From assembly GCA_963855995.1 (NCBI GenBank), contig OY979719.1:7502001-7566000 (forward strand): a stretch of 64,000 nucleotides of DNA, written 5' to 3'. Both the position numbers and the translations under genes were made by a program. Positions 19,935 to 31,264 of the stretch are shown piece after piece (the stretch's first letter is position 1; every line of letters starts with the position of its first letter). Under the pieces are notes generated by a model. That model saw only the letters and a list, made by a program, of their open reading frames with translations, searched no databases and was not told the origin of the DNA. This DNA comes from Muricea muricata. Lineage: Eukaryota > Cnidaria > Anthozoa > Malacalcyonacea > Plexauridae.

Positions 19935-22900
19935 ATGGCCGAGGCAAAAAAATTTAAACGATTAAAAGCGATTCGAATTAGTCACAGAGGCGTTGTGGAC
20001 GATTTATTAGGAGAAGCGAACGAACTCACTTGTGTGGACAGTTTAAGCGAAATTCAAAGCGGACGAATCGAAGTTATAAATACTCTACTGGAAAATAAAC
20101 TAAAATCCTTGAAAGAAATCGATCAGGAAATCTTAAATATATGCGAACTGACAGCTATAAACAATGAAGTTAAGGAATCAGAAGAGATTGTGGCACAAAT
20201 TATCGATTGTCAACGAAAAATTAAAGAAGCAAAGCGAAGACAGCAAATGCAACAATCGCCTACAGTAAATGTAAACAATCAAGTCGAAGTGACCGCTCAA
20301 GAAACGCAAAGTACGTCTCAAAGTGAAGGAGGGCAAGGATATGCGAAAGTTCGATTACCAAAACTGACGATGCCACGATTTAAAGGTGAGCTAACGAAAT
20401 GGAATAGTTTTTGGGACAGTTTTAACGCTTCAATTCACGAAAACAACGACATATCTACAATTGACAAATTCAATTATTTGAATTCCTTACTGGAAGGAAA
20501 CGCAGCACGAGCAATACACGGACTGCCTTTAACTGAGTTAAATTATCATGCGGCTATAGAGATTTTAAAGGATCGATTTTCTAAACCACAAGCTATAATA
20601 TCTGCACATATGGACGAACTTTTGAAATTACAAGTATGCAATGATCGAGTCAACTCGTTGCGATTATTTTATGATAAAGTGAGTGTTCATGTTAGAGGTT
20701 TACAATCTTTGGGCGTGTCGTCCGAGCAATATGGCAGCCTATTAATTCCAATAATTATGTCGAAACTTCCCAACGATATTCGCATTCAGATTACTCGCAA
20801 AGTGAACGACGAAACGTGGAAAATTGATGAGTTATTACAAGCTATAAAACGAGAAATCGAAGTCCGAGAAGCTAGCGAAAGGATCAAGACTAATGACAAC
20901 AAATCGCCTCCATATAGCAGACCTAATTCTGGATCAGCAAGTGCCTTGACAGCCAGAAGCAACGAGTCTTTTAAGTTACAATGTGTGTATTGCAAAGGAG
21001 AACACTATTCTGCTTCATGCGATATAGTAAAGGATGCTCGTGAGCGGAAAGATATTTTACGACAGAACGATAGATGTTTCAACTGTATCCGAAAGGGACA
21101 TCAGGTTAAGGATTGTACAGTAAATAAAAACTGCCGTCACTGTAACAAAAGACATCATCAATCAATCTGTTTCTCTGTTCGTGACAGTGCAAAGGAAGAT
21201 AAATCGGGGGGTGAAGATGCTCAACGAAAACGGAACGATGATAAATCAGAGATCAAACCGACTGTTACAACAACATCAATGTATCGAAATAAAGGAAAGG
21301 TATTACTACAGACGGCGAAAGCACAAGCATACAGCGAAGATGGATCTACAAGTGCAAAAGTAAGAATTCTGTTTGATAGCGGAAGTCAGAGAACTTATAT
21401 AACGAACAATTTGCAACGTAGACTGCGGTTAAAGCCTAAGAAATCCGAATCGATACAACTCAACACATTTGGAGACAACAAGTTTAAAAGGCAAACGTGC
21501 AACAATGTTGAACTCCTCCTTGAGAATTCCAGTGGTGAGCGAATACATTTGACTGCGCTAAGTGTACCGGTGATCTGTTCTCCTTTACCATCCGCAGTAA
21601 ACATAGACTATTCTCATTTGGAAGGACTGGAACTTGCTGACCCCATAGACGAAGATAATGAATCACATATTGACATTTTAATCGGTTCCGACTTTTATTG
21701 GCACATGGTTAGTGGAGATACAATTCGTGGAGAGACTGGTCCTGTCGCCGTTCGAAGCAAATTTGGCTGGCTTTTATCGGGTCCCACAGATGGATATGTT
21801 TCAGATGAAGGCAAAATCACATCAAATCTGATCATCGCGGGTGAAAGTGACAACTTTCTTACTGCAAACGAAAACGATGCCTTGGTAGAATGTCTAAAGC
21901 AGTTTTGGACAACAGAATCAATCGGTATTTTTGATCCCGAGCTAAACGGTGATACACAACAAGATCATTTTTTAGAAGACATAAAGTTTGATGGAACGCG
22001 ATACGAAGTAGGATTACCTTGGAAAGATGGATGTCGGCCAGAATCGAATCATTACGAACTTTGTCGCAACAGACTTAAATCAATACAGAAGAAATTGATA
22101 AAAGAGCCCGAATTATTGCGAGAATACGAGAATATTATTAACGAACAGAAACGAAGTAGTATTGTAGAGGAGATACCGATCGAAGAGTGCATGGGAAACA
22201 ACAAAGAAGACGTGGGAGTTCATTATATGCCTCATCATTGTGTTATTCGCACTGACCGGAAAACAACGAAACTAAGAGTAGTTTATGATGGGTCTGCGAA
22301 ACCAGACGACGCTAAGATTTCACTTAACGATTCCTTGCTGACGGGACCGAATTTCATTCCTCACCTTTTTGACGTTTTGTTGAAATTCCGATGGAACCCA
22401 ATCGCGTTAACAGCAGATATAGAGAAAGCTTTCCTTATGATTTCAATTGATCCATCGAACAGAGATATGTTACGCTTTCTTTGGCTGAAAGATCCGGGGG
22501 ACTTAAACTCAGAGATATTAGAAATGCGTTTTTGTCGTCTTGTGTTTGGTTTGCGGCCCTCACCAGCGATACTCGGAGCGACGATCACTTACCACCTTGA
22601 TAAATTGAAAGAAACTCACCCAGAGGCGAGCGAAATAGTCGATATTATAAAGAATTCATTGTACGTTGACGACTTCCTGTCGGGACAAGAGTGCGAAGAG
22701 AAAGCATTCAAAATGTATCAAGATACGAAGAATATCATGAGTAAAGGAGGTTTCAATCTCAGAAAATGGAACTCAAATTCCAAAACCGTCCTGAAGAAGA
22801 TCCAGAACTGCGAAGTTGATACATCTCAGGACACTAATGATATAAGTATTGAAAAGAATGTCGTCGAAGAAAACCAGTCTTACGTGAAAACATCATTTGG

Positions 22901-25517
22901 TCCAACAACACCCGATGATGAAGTCCAAGTTAAAGTTTTAGGATCACGATGGAACGCTGAAACAGACAAACTTTATTTCAACTTTGACGATCTGCTGCAG
23001 TACGCCAGAACACTTCCGGCAACAAAAAGATCACTTTTAAAAATCACAGCGAAAGTATATGATCCCTTGGGACTTTTGAGTCCGTTTACAATCACGATGA
23101 AGATCCTTTTCCAAGATTTATGCAATGAAAAAGTCGATTGGGACGAAACATTGAGTGGAGATGCGCATCTTAAGTGGCTTTCATTCCTAGAGCAGTTGGA
23201 ATGTTTAAGTCAAATTCAAGTACCGAGATGTTATTTCAGCGTAGAGAAGCAACCAATAAAGATACAATTACACGGATTTAGTGACGCTTCTAAACGAGCC
23301 TACGCGGCAGTGGTGTATATGAGATCTATTTACGATGATGGAAGTATTGATGTTCGACTTATTTCGTCTAAAACGAAAGTTGCGCCAACCAAACAACAAA
23401 GCATTCCAAGATTGGAACTTTTAGGAGCCACAATCCTTGTACGACTAGTCAACTCTGTCAAAAATGCATTGCCATCTACGAAAGAGATTGAAACTGTATA
23501 CTGGACTGATTCGTTGACAACTTTGTTTTGGATCAAAAATAACAAAGTGTGGAAACAGTATGTTCGACATAGAGTGGAAGAAATCCTCCAGTTATCATCA
23601 AAAGACGAATGGAGATTTTGCCCTGGAAAACTTAATCCGGCTGACTTGCCATCTCGCGGTTTAAAAGGACGAGAGTTACTCGAAAGTAAAGTCTGGTGGA
23701 ATGGTCCAAAGTTCTTATACGGTGCCAAAAACGAATGGCCAATCTTTCCCGAAGGTGTCACGTGCGACAAAGAAGCATTTGTTGAAATCGTAAAGGAACC
23801 ACCCAACGTCAGTCATTCACTTGTAAATGCCAACAGAAATTACGCTACAACAGACCTCGATCAAGTCATCGACTGTTGTCGTCACAACAACCTGAGCAAA
23901 GTGTTACGAATAACGGCGTACGTTTTACGATTCGTTAAAAATTTACGATGTTCAATTCAGAAAACGGAAAAAACAGTGAACGAATTGACCTCCTGTGAAA
24001 TTGATGAAGCAGAGAACCGTTTCCTTAAGAGCATCCAAGCAAAAGTCTTTAGTAAAGAAATGGAATTCTTAAAGGAAAACAAAAGAACAGCTCCACCTAT
24101 CTACGTAACGCAATTTGGATTATATTTAGACAGCTGTGGAATACTACGATGTAAAGGACGACTAAACAACGCCCCTTTGTCGAACAGTTCAAAAAATCCA
24201 ATTATCCTGCCAACAAAACATCACTTTACAGATCTTGTCGTCATAAACAATCATGAACGAACATTTCACAGTGGGATTAACATCACTCTTTCTTCGCTGA
24301 GAGAAAAATATTGGATTATACGTGGACGTGAAACAGTAAAACGCGTCCTACATGCATGTGTTCTATGCAAAAAGATCGAAGGTGTTCCCTACAACCCGAG
24401 AAGTATACCCGACCTCCCTGAAACGCGAGTATCCGAAGATCCTCCGTTCTCCCATACGGGGATTGACTTTGCTGGCCCACTTTTCATACGTAAAGAGAAT
24501 CCACAAGAAACCACTTACAAAGCATATATTTGCTTGTTTACCTGTGCTTCAACGCGTGGGATACACTTGGAATTAACAACGAGCTTGAACGTGGACGCTT
24601 TCTTCCTGGCATTTCGTCGATTTACTGCGAGAAGAGGACTGCCCTCGACCATTCGGACTGACAATGCCCAGACGTTTAAACGGGCGGCCAAAGAGCTTCA
24701 ACGATTTACCAGATCCAATGTACTGCATAATTATATGATTAATCATCGAATATCGTGGCAATTCATTCCTCCTAAAGCTCCTTGGTGGGGAGGATACTGG
24801 GAACGAATGGTAAAGATGGTGAAACAAACTCTTAAGAAAATGTTAGGCAGATCAACGCTCAACTATGATGAAATGAACACATTGTTAGTTGAAGTAGAAA
24901 GAGTTATCAATTCGCGTCCCATAACGTATGTTTATGATGACAAAGAAGCTGTAAGTTATGCCTTAACTCCTTCCCATTTAATTAATGGAAGGTCAATCTC
25001 GACGGTTCCAAACTGTCGACATTACGATGTCGTAAGTACAAATCAAACGCTCACAAGACGATCGCGTCATCATCGACATTTGTTGCAACAATTTCTTGAA
25101 AGATGGAGACGAGACTATCTTTTAAGTTTACGAGAGAGTCATAAGACAAAGTCAAGACAAGATAAGAAACCAGACATATCTGTTGGTGACATCGTTATAC
25201 TCAAAAACGATTCAACTTCGAGAAATTTTTGGAAATTGGCGAAAATAGTAGAACTATTACCTGGAAGAGATGGAGCAATACGATCAGCTGTTGTGAAAGT
25301 CGGTAGCGACACAAGAAAACCAGTTTTGTTAAAAAGAGTCATACAGCAACTTATTCCAATCGAGGTACGATACAACGAAAACCAAATCGCTGATGACTCC
25401 AGTAAAAGGAACATCGACAGGACGGGGAACGACGACGAAGAAGAACAAAATAGTCTACCTAGGCGAATAAGTGCCATCGTTGGAGAAGCAAGAAGAAGAT
25501 ATTCAAATGTCAAATAA
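19935..25517 (+). CDS. BEL/Pao Gag-Pol polyprotein
   Basis: I start at the ATG at 19935 (MAEAKKFKRLKAI, 1860 residues), because the longer frame opens at 19878 inside the LTR. Domains by residue: coiled-coil N-terminus 1-110; DUF1759-type capsid about 140-260 (LPKLTMPRFKGELTKWNSF); zinc knuckles about 350-412 (CVYCKGEHYSASC, CFNCIRKGHQVKDC, CRHCNKRHHQSIC); aspartic protease near 480 (ILFDSGSQRTYI); RT 780-990 with LTADIEKAFLMI and YVDDFLSG; Pao RNase H about 1110-1240 (LHGFSDASKRAYAAVVY, YWTDSLTTLFWI); integrase zinc region about 1430-1480 and DDE core with GIDFAGP, RTDNAQTF and WWGGYWERM; DUF5641-type tail about 1710-1800. All catalytic residues I can check are present and there is no stop or frameshift. 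Confidence 0.96.
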   Translation: MAEAKKFKRLKAIRISHRGVVDDLLGEANELTCVDSLSEIQSGRIEVINTLLENKLKSLKEIDQEILNICELTAINNEVKESEEIVAQIIDCQRKIKEAKRRQQMQQSPTVNVNNQVEVTAQETQSTSQSEGGQGYAKVRLPKLTMPRFKGELTKWNSFWDSFNASIHENNDISTIDKFNYLNSLLEGNAARAIHGLPLTELNYHAAIEILKDRFSKPQAIISAHMDELLKLQVCNDRVNSLRLFYDKVSVHVRGLQSLGVSSEQYGSLLIPIIMSKLPNDIRIQITRKVNDETWKIDELLQAIKREIEVREASERIKTNDNKSPPYSRPNSGSASALTARSNESFKLQCVYCKGEHYSASCDIVKDARERKDILRQNDRCFNCIRKGHQVKDCTVNKNCRHCNKRHHQSICFSVRDSAKEDKSGGEDAQRKRNDDKSEIKPTVTTTSMYRNKGKVLLQTAKAQAYSEDGSTSAKVRILFDSGSQRTYITNNLQRRLRLKPKKSESIQLNTFGDNKFKRQTCNNVELLLENSSGERIHLTALSVPVICSPLPSAVNIDYSHLEGLELADPIDEDNESHIDILIGSDFYWHMVSGDTIRGETGPVAVRSKFGWLLSGPTDGYVSDEGKITSNLIIAGESDNFLTANENDALVECLKQFWTTESIGIFDPELNGDTQQDHFLEDIKFDGTRYEVGLPWKDGCRPESNHYELCRNRLKSIQKKLIKEPELLREYENIINEQKRSSIVEEIPIEECMGNNKEDVGVHYMPHHCVIRTDRKTTKLRVVYDGSAKPDDAKISLNDSLLTGPNFIPHLFDVLLKFRWNPIALTADIEKAFLMISIDPSNRDMLRFLWLKDPGDLNSEILEMRFCRLVFGLRPSPAILGATITYHLDKLKETHPEASEIVDIIKNSLYVDDFLSGQECEEKAFKMYQDTKNIMSKGGFNLRKWNSNSKTVLKKIQNCEVDTSQDTNDISIEKNVVEENQSYVKTSFGPTTPDDEVQVKVLGSRWNAETDKLYFNFDDLLQYARTLPATKRSLLKITAKVYDPLGLLSPFTITMKILFQDLCNEKVDWDETLSGDAHLKWLSFLEQLECLSQIQVPRCYFSVEKQPIKIQLHGFSDASKRAYAAVVYMRSIYDDGSIDVRLISSKTKVAPTKQQSIPRLELLGATILVRLVNSVKNALPSTKEIETVYWTDSLTTLFWIKNNKVWKQYVRHRVEEILQLSSKDEWRFCPGKLNPADLPSRGLKGRELLESKVWWNGPKFLYGAKNEWPIFPEGVTCDKEAFVEIVKEPPNVSHSLVNANRNYATTDLDQVIDCCRHNNLSKVLRITAYVLRFVKNLRCSIQKTEKTVNELTSCEIDEAENRFLKSIQAKVFSKEMEFLKENKRTAPPIYVTQFGLYLDSCGILRCKGRLNNAPLSNSSKNPIILPTKHHFTDLVVINNHERTFHSGINITLSSLREKYWIIRGRETVKRVLHACVLCKKIEGVPYNPRSIPDLPETRVSEDPPFSHTGIDFAGPLFIRKENPQETTYKAYICLFTCASTRGIHLELTTSLNVDAFFLAFRRFTARRGLPSTIRTDNAQTFKRAAKELQRFTRSNVLHNYMINHRISWQFIPPKAPWWGGYWERMVKMVKQTLKKMLGRSTLNYDEMNTLLVEVERVINSRPITYVYDDKEAVSYALTPSHLINGRSISTVPNCRHYDVVSTNQTLTRRSRHHRHLLQQFLERWRRDYLLSLRESHKTKSRQDKKPDISVGDIVILKNDSTSRNFWKLAKIVELLPGRDGAIRSAVVKVGSDTRKPVLLKRVIQQLIPIEVRYNENQIADDSSKRNIDRTGNDDEEEQNSLPRRISAIVGEARRRYSNVK

Positions 25518-25592
25518 CTTTGTTGGGTTATAACAATCATTAAATTTATTATGGGACGGTGATTCATATTGAAAATTAGGGAATTTGGAACT

Positions 25593-25613
25593 TTGATCAC
25601 CCAGGGTGATCAA
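25593..25613. repeat. Short perfect palindrome before the BEL 3' LTR
   Basis: Arms TTGATCACCC and GGGTGATCAA around a single A, 10 bp upstream of the 3' LTR. It would fold as a tight RNA hairpin. No good polypurine tract directly abuts the LTR. Confidence 0.7.
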
Positions 25614-25623
25614 CCTCGGGCAG

Positions 25624-25749
25624 TGTAATAAATTGTTTTGTATATATCACTAACCGGAAACTCTAATACGTTGACATTACTAATAACTAACCACACCCTT
25701 GAAATTAATGTAACAAAAAATATGGCGAATAAATCGAATGTTTATTACA
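25624..25749 (+). repeat. BEL 3' LTR
   Basis: 126 bp, identical by eye to the 5' LTR; followed by the GGTGT duplication. Confidence 0.95.
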
Positions 25750-26295
25750 GGTGTCTTGGTTCTAAGCAAATTCTCACAGCCCCGTTTGGTTTGGGTACCA
25801 CCACCATCGAGTTTACCCATGTTGTGGGCTCATCTACTTTGCTTATTACGTTTAACTTTTCCATCCTTTCTAGCTCTGCCTTAACTTTCTCTCTTATGGC
25901 TACGGTTACCTTTCTTGCTGCATGCACTACTGGCTGTACTTCTGGTTTCAACTGCATAGTGTGAAAACATCCTTAAACTCATCCAGTAACTTGTCAGTTT
26001 GACTGTTGTTCTCAGTATTCACTCCTAGTACCACTTTAATAAGCGCTAAGTCCTGACATGCTTTTAAGCTTAGGGCACACGGTGCACAGGCATTGACCAC
26101 ATAGAATTCCAGTACGCGAACACTGTTTCTATACCTGGACTTGAAATGACAACAACCGAGAACTTCAATCTTATTACCCCCATATGCTGTCAAATTTGTA
26201 TTAGTAGGCTTGAGTTTTTTATGGTCTTTTCCAAGTGCTTTGTATAGCGCTAGAGGCATCACATTCACTTGTGATCCCACTCCTGAGTCCTGACA
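25750..26295 (-). pseudogene. Gypsy-2 copy 1 protease and RT N-terminus
   Basis: Minus-strand frame 26280-25948 starts just after a retropepsin motif (DSGVGSQVNVM on the reverse strand) and continues LALYKALGKDHKKLKPT...LLDEFKDVFTLCS; frame 25957-25745 reads MQLKPEVQPVVHAARKV, KLNVISKVDEPTTWVNS and PNGAVRICLEPRHL, the RT start. It is contiguous with 19763 once the BEL element is removed. The copy stops near 26268-26295, where copy 2 continues into gag. Confidence 0.88.
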
Positions 26296-26350
26296 CCATG
26301 TTGTGTTCGGTGTATTTTTAGTATGAAAATCTGACTATCGGTCTACTTAA

Positions 26351-26539
26351 GGCCAATCTGCACCATGAGATTATCGTATATGATTCGTATTCTGGGGTAT
26401 GGAAACGAATGCTGGCGACTCAATCCCTGTTGATTGGATTAGGACGGCATGTAAAATATATCGTTTTCACGTACGTACGCTTGATTTCATACGCCAGAAT
26501 GCGAATCGCATACGACAATCGTATTGTATAGATTGGCCT
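26351..26539. mobile_element. Harbinger-like MITE (189 bp)
   Basis: TIRs AGGCCAATCT...AGATTGGCCT, with longer imperfect arms (AGATTATCGTAT / ATACGACAATCG type), flanked by TTA at 26348-26350 and 26540-26542. The 3-bp TWA-type target suggests PIF/Harbinger. No ORF. Confidence 0.65.
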
Positions 26540-26589
26540 TTATATGCAATCATAATGCATGCATAAATTATAGGTATGAATATATTACA

Positions 26590-27520
26590 TACCCAAATCT
26601 AAACAATCCCTTATTCGTCGTAAAACTCCGATTCTTTGATTGACCATGTTTATCAAGTTGTCAACATGCTTATGCCAACAGAAATCTTCCCTGAGAGTAA
26701 TTCCAAGATATTTATTGGTTTCTCACGTTTTATCTTTTTACTTTTGACGGTGATGGTAACGTTAGAACAGGTTTTTATTGAGACAGTGTGAGACTGATTG
26801 CAAATCAGTGTTTAGTTGAGATTCAAGGTGTGTCACTGTCTTCGCAAAGTGGTAAAGTAGGGTATCATAGTGTGTCAAAGCAATATTCATAGATAGCTTA
26901 GGACGAAAACCAAGTTGGTCTGAAGTGATCAGATTGTTTTGCTGGAGGTACTCGTGTACTTGTTGATGTACTATGTGTTCCAGTATTTTGCTTAAGATTA
27001 CCAGAATAGTTATACAACTATAGTTATTAGGAGATGTTGGTCATGATTTATAGAGGGGAACAACAATCTTGCCCTTTTTCCAGATATCTGGGAATGTTTG
27101 CGAAAATAAGGACGTACCAAAAATCTTGGTAAGACATGATACAATTGAGGAAGCATAATCTTTAGGCAGTTTCGCATTTATTTGATCCATTCCTATGCCT
27201 TTGTTTGTTTTAAGAGCTGCGAACTCTCGGAGAACGGATGATTCGTCTACTTCTTTGAACTCAAAGGTGTAGGGAAGATTAGCGAGTGTTGGCAGTGCTT
27301 TTGTTCCAGATGCATACTTAATTTTATTGGGTAATTTTGCACCAATAGATGTAGAAGTAGAATAATCGTTTAAGAATTAAGAGTGTTACAATAGATTTTT
27401 CATCCGTTACGGGTTCACCTTCACTGATTATACAAGAAGGGTTTTGCCGTGACACATTACGTGATGTAAGCTCATTTAGTGTTTTTCACAGACTAGATGG
27501 ATTATCTTTTATGTTTTATC
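26590..27520 (-). pseudogene. LINE ORF2 fragment (endonuclease-RT linker, RT N-terminus, RT end)
   Basis: Reverse-strand reading from 27520: NPSSLWKTLNEL-like, EFAALKTNKGIGMDQINAKL, IVVPLYKS, ITILVILSKILEHIVHQQVHEYL and LITSDQLGFRPKLS, the fingers and early palm of a Jockey/CR1-like RT. It then jumps, by internal deletion near 26780-26800, to the post-catalytic end (LREDFCWHKHVDNLINMVNQRIGVLRRI). The YxDD part is absent and several stops occur, so it is dead. Confidence 0.75.
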
Positions 27521-28700
27521 AGCTTTATTTGACGCGCCTGCTAATAGCCACACAATATTGTACATAACTAATATAAACTAACACAAAAATTACATAATTT
27601 AAAAGCGTGTCAAAGTTGGAGAAGCTCCAACGAGACCAGGTCCTATGCATGGTGCTCACCATTGATTAGTCTTACAGGACAGTATAGACAAAACAACACA
27701 TTAATATAGAGTAAGAAATAAGACTGGGAAGGAAAGCAAGAAGTATAGTAGATTAAAATAGTAGAGAGAAGAACAACTGTATAGAAGAAATTATTCAGTG
27801 ATGATCAATGAGTGCATGGGAACTCGGTAAGTGAGGAGCGTAAGCAGTGGCAGTAAGTTGGAGATACGTCTTATGGAGGTTTGTTTTGAAGGAGGATAGA
27901 GTGTTAAAGCTGTTCGAAGAGCAGTCTTACAAACATAATTCCATAGATTGATAATCGTAACAAAGTAGGAGCTTTGGAATCTTTAAAATGTGTTGACGTA
28001 CGTTGATCATAGTAATTTACGACCAGTTCTCCTTCAAACGCCTAATACCTCATATTCTTATCGATTTCACTAGTCCAAAATCCCTCTTTTCCGCCGTTCC
28101 ACGGATTCTTTGAAAAATCCCCCAACTAGGACACCAAGTTCGTTTATTTTCTAACTAAAACATTCTCTCGTTGTTACATTTGCTATTTTGTGATAAAGAA
28201 TGTCGTTTCCACTTCCAATTAAGTTTTAACAACGTCGTATCGTGTTTATTTTATTTTAAAACTAATATCGTGGTTCACCTTGAACATGGAACAACTTTGT
28301 CGCAACTTTGTCTTAAATTTCGCAAACTTTAATGAATAGCACTACTCAATTTGATTGCTTACTGCATAAATATCTTATAAAACTAATGCCATGGTTGCAC
28401 TGTATAACGTGTGCGCTTACCACTTCCAGGATTGAAAAGGCAGATCCTTTTTGTCTTCACCAAATGTGGTGTGTAGTTGATGACCGACTGGGGGAGCTTT
28501 CGTTGGGTATAAGGTGGCTTAAAAATTTAAAAACTATACTGTCCGTATCCTCTTTCTCGGACCATCCATTCATCTTTAGTGGCAATATCTTTTGTTGAAA
28601 GTATTTGAAGTTTGGATCCACTACTAGGACATTAACTATACAAAATATTTCTCTTTAATAATTTGACCATGCCAACTATGTCTGTCCAATATTTCCTGAT
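27521..28700. other. No gene recognised
   Basis: The frame at 28332-28598 has no known motif. About 28490-28560 resembles 63353-63425, near the THAP-type relic at the window end, so a small fragment of that element family is probably here. The rest is AT-rich sequence without visible TIRs or tandem repeats. Confidence 0.4.
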
Positions 28701-31066
28701 ATGCCATAATTAAACAATGATCGGATATGTTTAGGCTAACTTTTGGTAATCATACATTTATCTTTTAACGTTTTATCTCGAATTTGAAACAAAATATATA
28801 TATAGAATGTTTCTCTGGTGAAATATTTTGCGATTTATACCCAAGGCTTTGTGTGGTTCTTTATGGATTTTCACGTTCATATCCTATTGTCGTACATAGA
28901 TCACAATATTATGAATTAGCCTGCATTATATAGATTAGATTACAACGTTTTAGACTGCTTTAAACTGTAGCAGAAACGTATAAACAATGAGTGTTTATTT
29001 TCGCATTTTCTGGACCACCGGGCTCTCTCAAACGCAGTTTCATGCTTACAAAAGGTTCGAAAAAATATGCACGAGGATTTCTAGAGGTCTGACCGACCCA
29101 GTGTATAGGCCTTGTAAATATGCCCGCAACGTCCCGTCCGTCTGTCTCTTGGGAAACACCTGTATTAAAACAGGTCAATTCTAAGATTGTCACAAAAAAT
29201 ATTGGCTTTTCTAGTTTATCTCTTATTTGGCTACAACCAAAAGCACAAGGGTCGGTCAACCGAAAAACCTTAGTTAAAAGTAATGATGTACTGTAATTGT
29301 GCTCCATTAAAAATACACTATAATTTTTATGGGAAGAATGTAAGCAGTGTATATTGGGGAGCGGTCATGAAGTAAGTGCTACGAGGGGATGGAGAATATG
29401 TTTAATTTTGTCAACAGAATTTTATGCCCCCTCAAGTTTGTCAGTTAATATTTGTTACCCCAGGGAGATAATGGAGCAATGTTTCATACCCCACCATAAA
29501 ATGACAAAAAATATTATCTTTCTATGCAGTGCTTAACAGACGTTGCAAACAAAGTACAAATAAAAGCAATTAAATAAAGTATAAAGGTATACTAAACTAG
29601 TAGTTGAACGAAACTAGTTGTTGCACAACACCATTGATCTATTGCACAGTATAGCAGAAAACAATATTTAAAAATGGATGCTTTGTGTTTGTTGTGTAGT
29701 AGTTTGCTGTGTAGTAGTTTGCTGTGTAGTAGTTTCCCTTTCCCTTTTTCATTCATACACTCATCCTTATGGGCGCATGAGAAGGAATAAAATGATGAAA
29801 CAATATAGCAACTGCAAAGTAGACCAGCTGTGTAATGGTCAAATAGGTCGTGAGACAATGATGGCAGTGATGTATGAAAAATGTTTGTATGTATGCAAAA
29901 TGATGTAGCAAAGCAGACCAGAACAGAGCCACATATTAGAATTAGAACAAATAAATTTTGTTTCATGCCCCCTCTTTAAAGTCATAAATATATTCATACC
30001 CCACCCTGATCCCTGAAGAAAATTCATACCCCATGCTAATATCCTTCGCCTTGGGGTAGCACTTATTTTATGACCGCTGTCTTGGGGGTGACTGGTTATT
30101 TTTATGTGAAAATGATTTTTTTCTTAATTTTTAAAGTATCTTCGAAATTTGCCAGAAGGTATGTTCAGACTAAATTTTGTCATCATTCATTATTTTTTAA
30201 TGTTTGTCAAGAGAAATGTTAAATGGAAATAACAGAAATGTAGTTGCGCTAAAAAATATAAGTTGATTTATGCACTAAGACTTGTGTGGTTATTTACGAA
30301 TAATGAAAATTTTTTACCTAAATATTGATGAGAATTTCATACGTCAGCCTACATTAGACTGCCTTGTATTGTATTGACCTTTATTGAACTGCATTAAAAT
30401 AAGTTTGTGGATGTTACAAAACTCCCAAGAGAAAGTCAGGTCTACAACCAATCCCGCTCATTCCTACTTTAGCTATAAGAAATAGACGCCGAGAACGAAC
30501 GCAATAACTATTGAGGATTTTTCATTACCTAAATCAAAAGCCCTCACTGAGAACGCCCGATTTTTGTTTGCAACGATTAGATTGTGGATTATCCTATAGT
30601 GTTTTGTTCGGATTTCAGACTTGATTATTTCTGGGCGGACACATGAGCAATTATACCACCGAGCATTATTAGAGCATGATAAAATGGAAATTCTTAAGTG
30701 TATAAAGAAAATTCGCTTCAGTCGAATATTTCCAATAAACGTATAAAAGTTTATCATCAATAATTATCATACAACTTTATAATATAAAGCTGATCCAAGA
30801 TGGACAACAAACAACTCATCCTGGCGAGTTGAATAATATTCCATCGCTTCAGTATATAGTCAGTGAGCACTTGCGTTTGTCATACAGTTTTAATTCTTAA
30901 AAATTTAACTCAATAAACATAGTTAATACTAAGAATATTTTCCTGAGGTGAAAGATGGAATTCCATCGCATATTGTGTAATGTGATCAAGTTAGATTTCA
31001 TTAAAATTTTTTCATAAGTGGAGTTCCAGTCACAAAGATTACTGCTCTTAGACGTCTTTCGTTCAT
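28701..31066 (-). repeat. Interspersed repeat R, copy 2
   Basis: Matches 1-1642 with indels, and 48413-50118. It includes a threefold tandem GTGTAGTAGTTTGCT-type unit at about 29693-29741, also at 48614-48655. No coding function seen. Runs out of an RT fragment at 31067. Confidence 0.6.
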
Positions 31067-31264
31067 TCACTCAAGTTTATTCCTCTCAATGGACTTAGAA
31101 AAATATCCGTCATAAAAGTATGGGATAAATGCTGCCTTGTAAATATGCAGTTTTATTGTTGTGGATATTAATTTTCTGAGTCTCGTGAAGAATCTGATTC
31201 TCTTGCTGGTATTCTTACAAATATATGACACATGATCTGAAAAGTATCTCACGTCTAGGTGCAA
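31067..31264 (-). pseudogene. LINE RT fragment attached to repeat R copy 2
   Basis: Reads FSDHVSYICKNTSKRIRFF and KLISTTIKLHIYKAAFIPYF, the same post-catalytic RT end as 1643-2122, but 5'-truncated further. It supports repeat R being the 3' part of this LINE. Confidence 0.7.

Larger units (their letters stand above)
19764..25749 (+). mobile_element. Intact BEL/Pao LTR retrotransposon (5986 bp)
   Basis: The two 126-bp LTRs (19764-19889, 25624-25749) appear identical base for base, start TGTAATA and end TTATTACA. The 5-bp duplication GGTGT flanks the element (19759-19763, 25750-25754), and the empty site reads through at about 46723-46727 in Gypsy-2 copy 2. A tRNA-Lys-type primer site follows the 5' LTR and one polyprotein fills the interior. 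Identical LTRs and an open frame point to a very recent insertion that may still be active. LTRs of 126 bp are short for this superfamily. Confidence 0.95.
1495..26268 (+). repeat. Segmental duplication, copy 1 (expanded by insertions)
   Basis: This block matches 33981-47241 in the same orientation and order: RT fragment, palindrome, endonuclease fragment, Gypsy-1, Gypsy-2. Shared junctions between unrelated elements show that the assembled mosaic was duplicated as a unit; the elements did not insert twice. Copy 1 is about 24.8 kb because it carries four private insertions (3696-4798, 5418-9638, 13502-16888, 19764-25749). Homology stops near 26268, where copy 2 continues into Gypsy-2 protease and gag. 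Confidence 0.85.

Noticed and set aside
23330-23806. 158-residue minus-strand frame inside BEL
   Set aside because: Antisense shadow of the conserved RNase H region; no motif of its own.
28332-28598. 88-residue plus-strand frame
   Set aside because: No recognisable domain, and part of it overlaps a repeat fragment similar to 63353-63425.
29592-29966. Cysteine/hydrophobic minus-strand ORF of 124 residues
   Set aside because: It lies within repeat R with tandem GTGTAGTAGTTTGCT units and is not open in the other copies.
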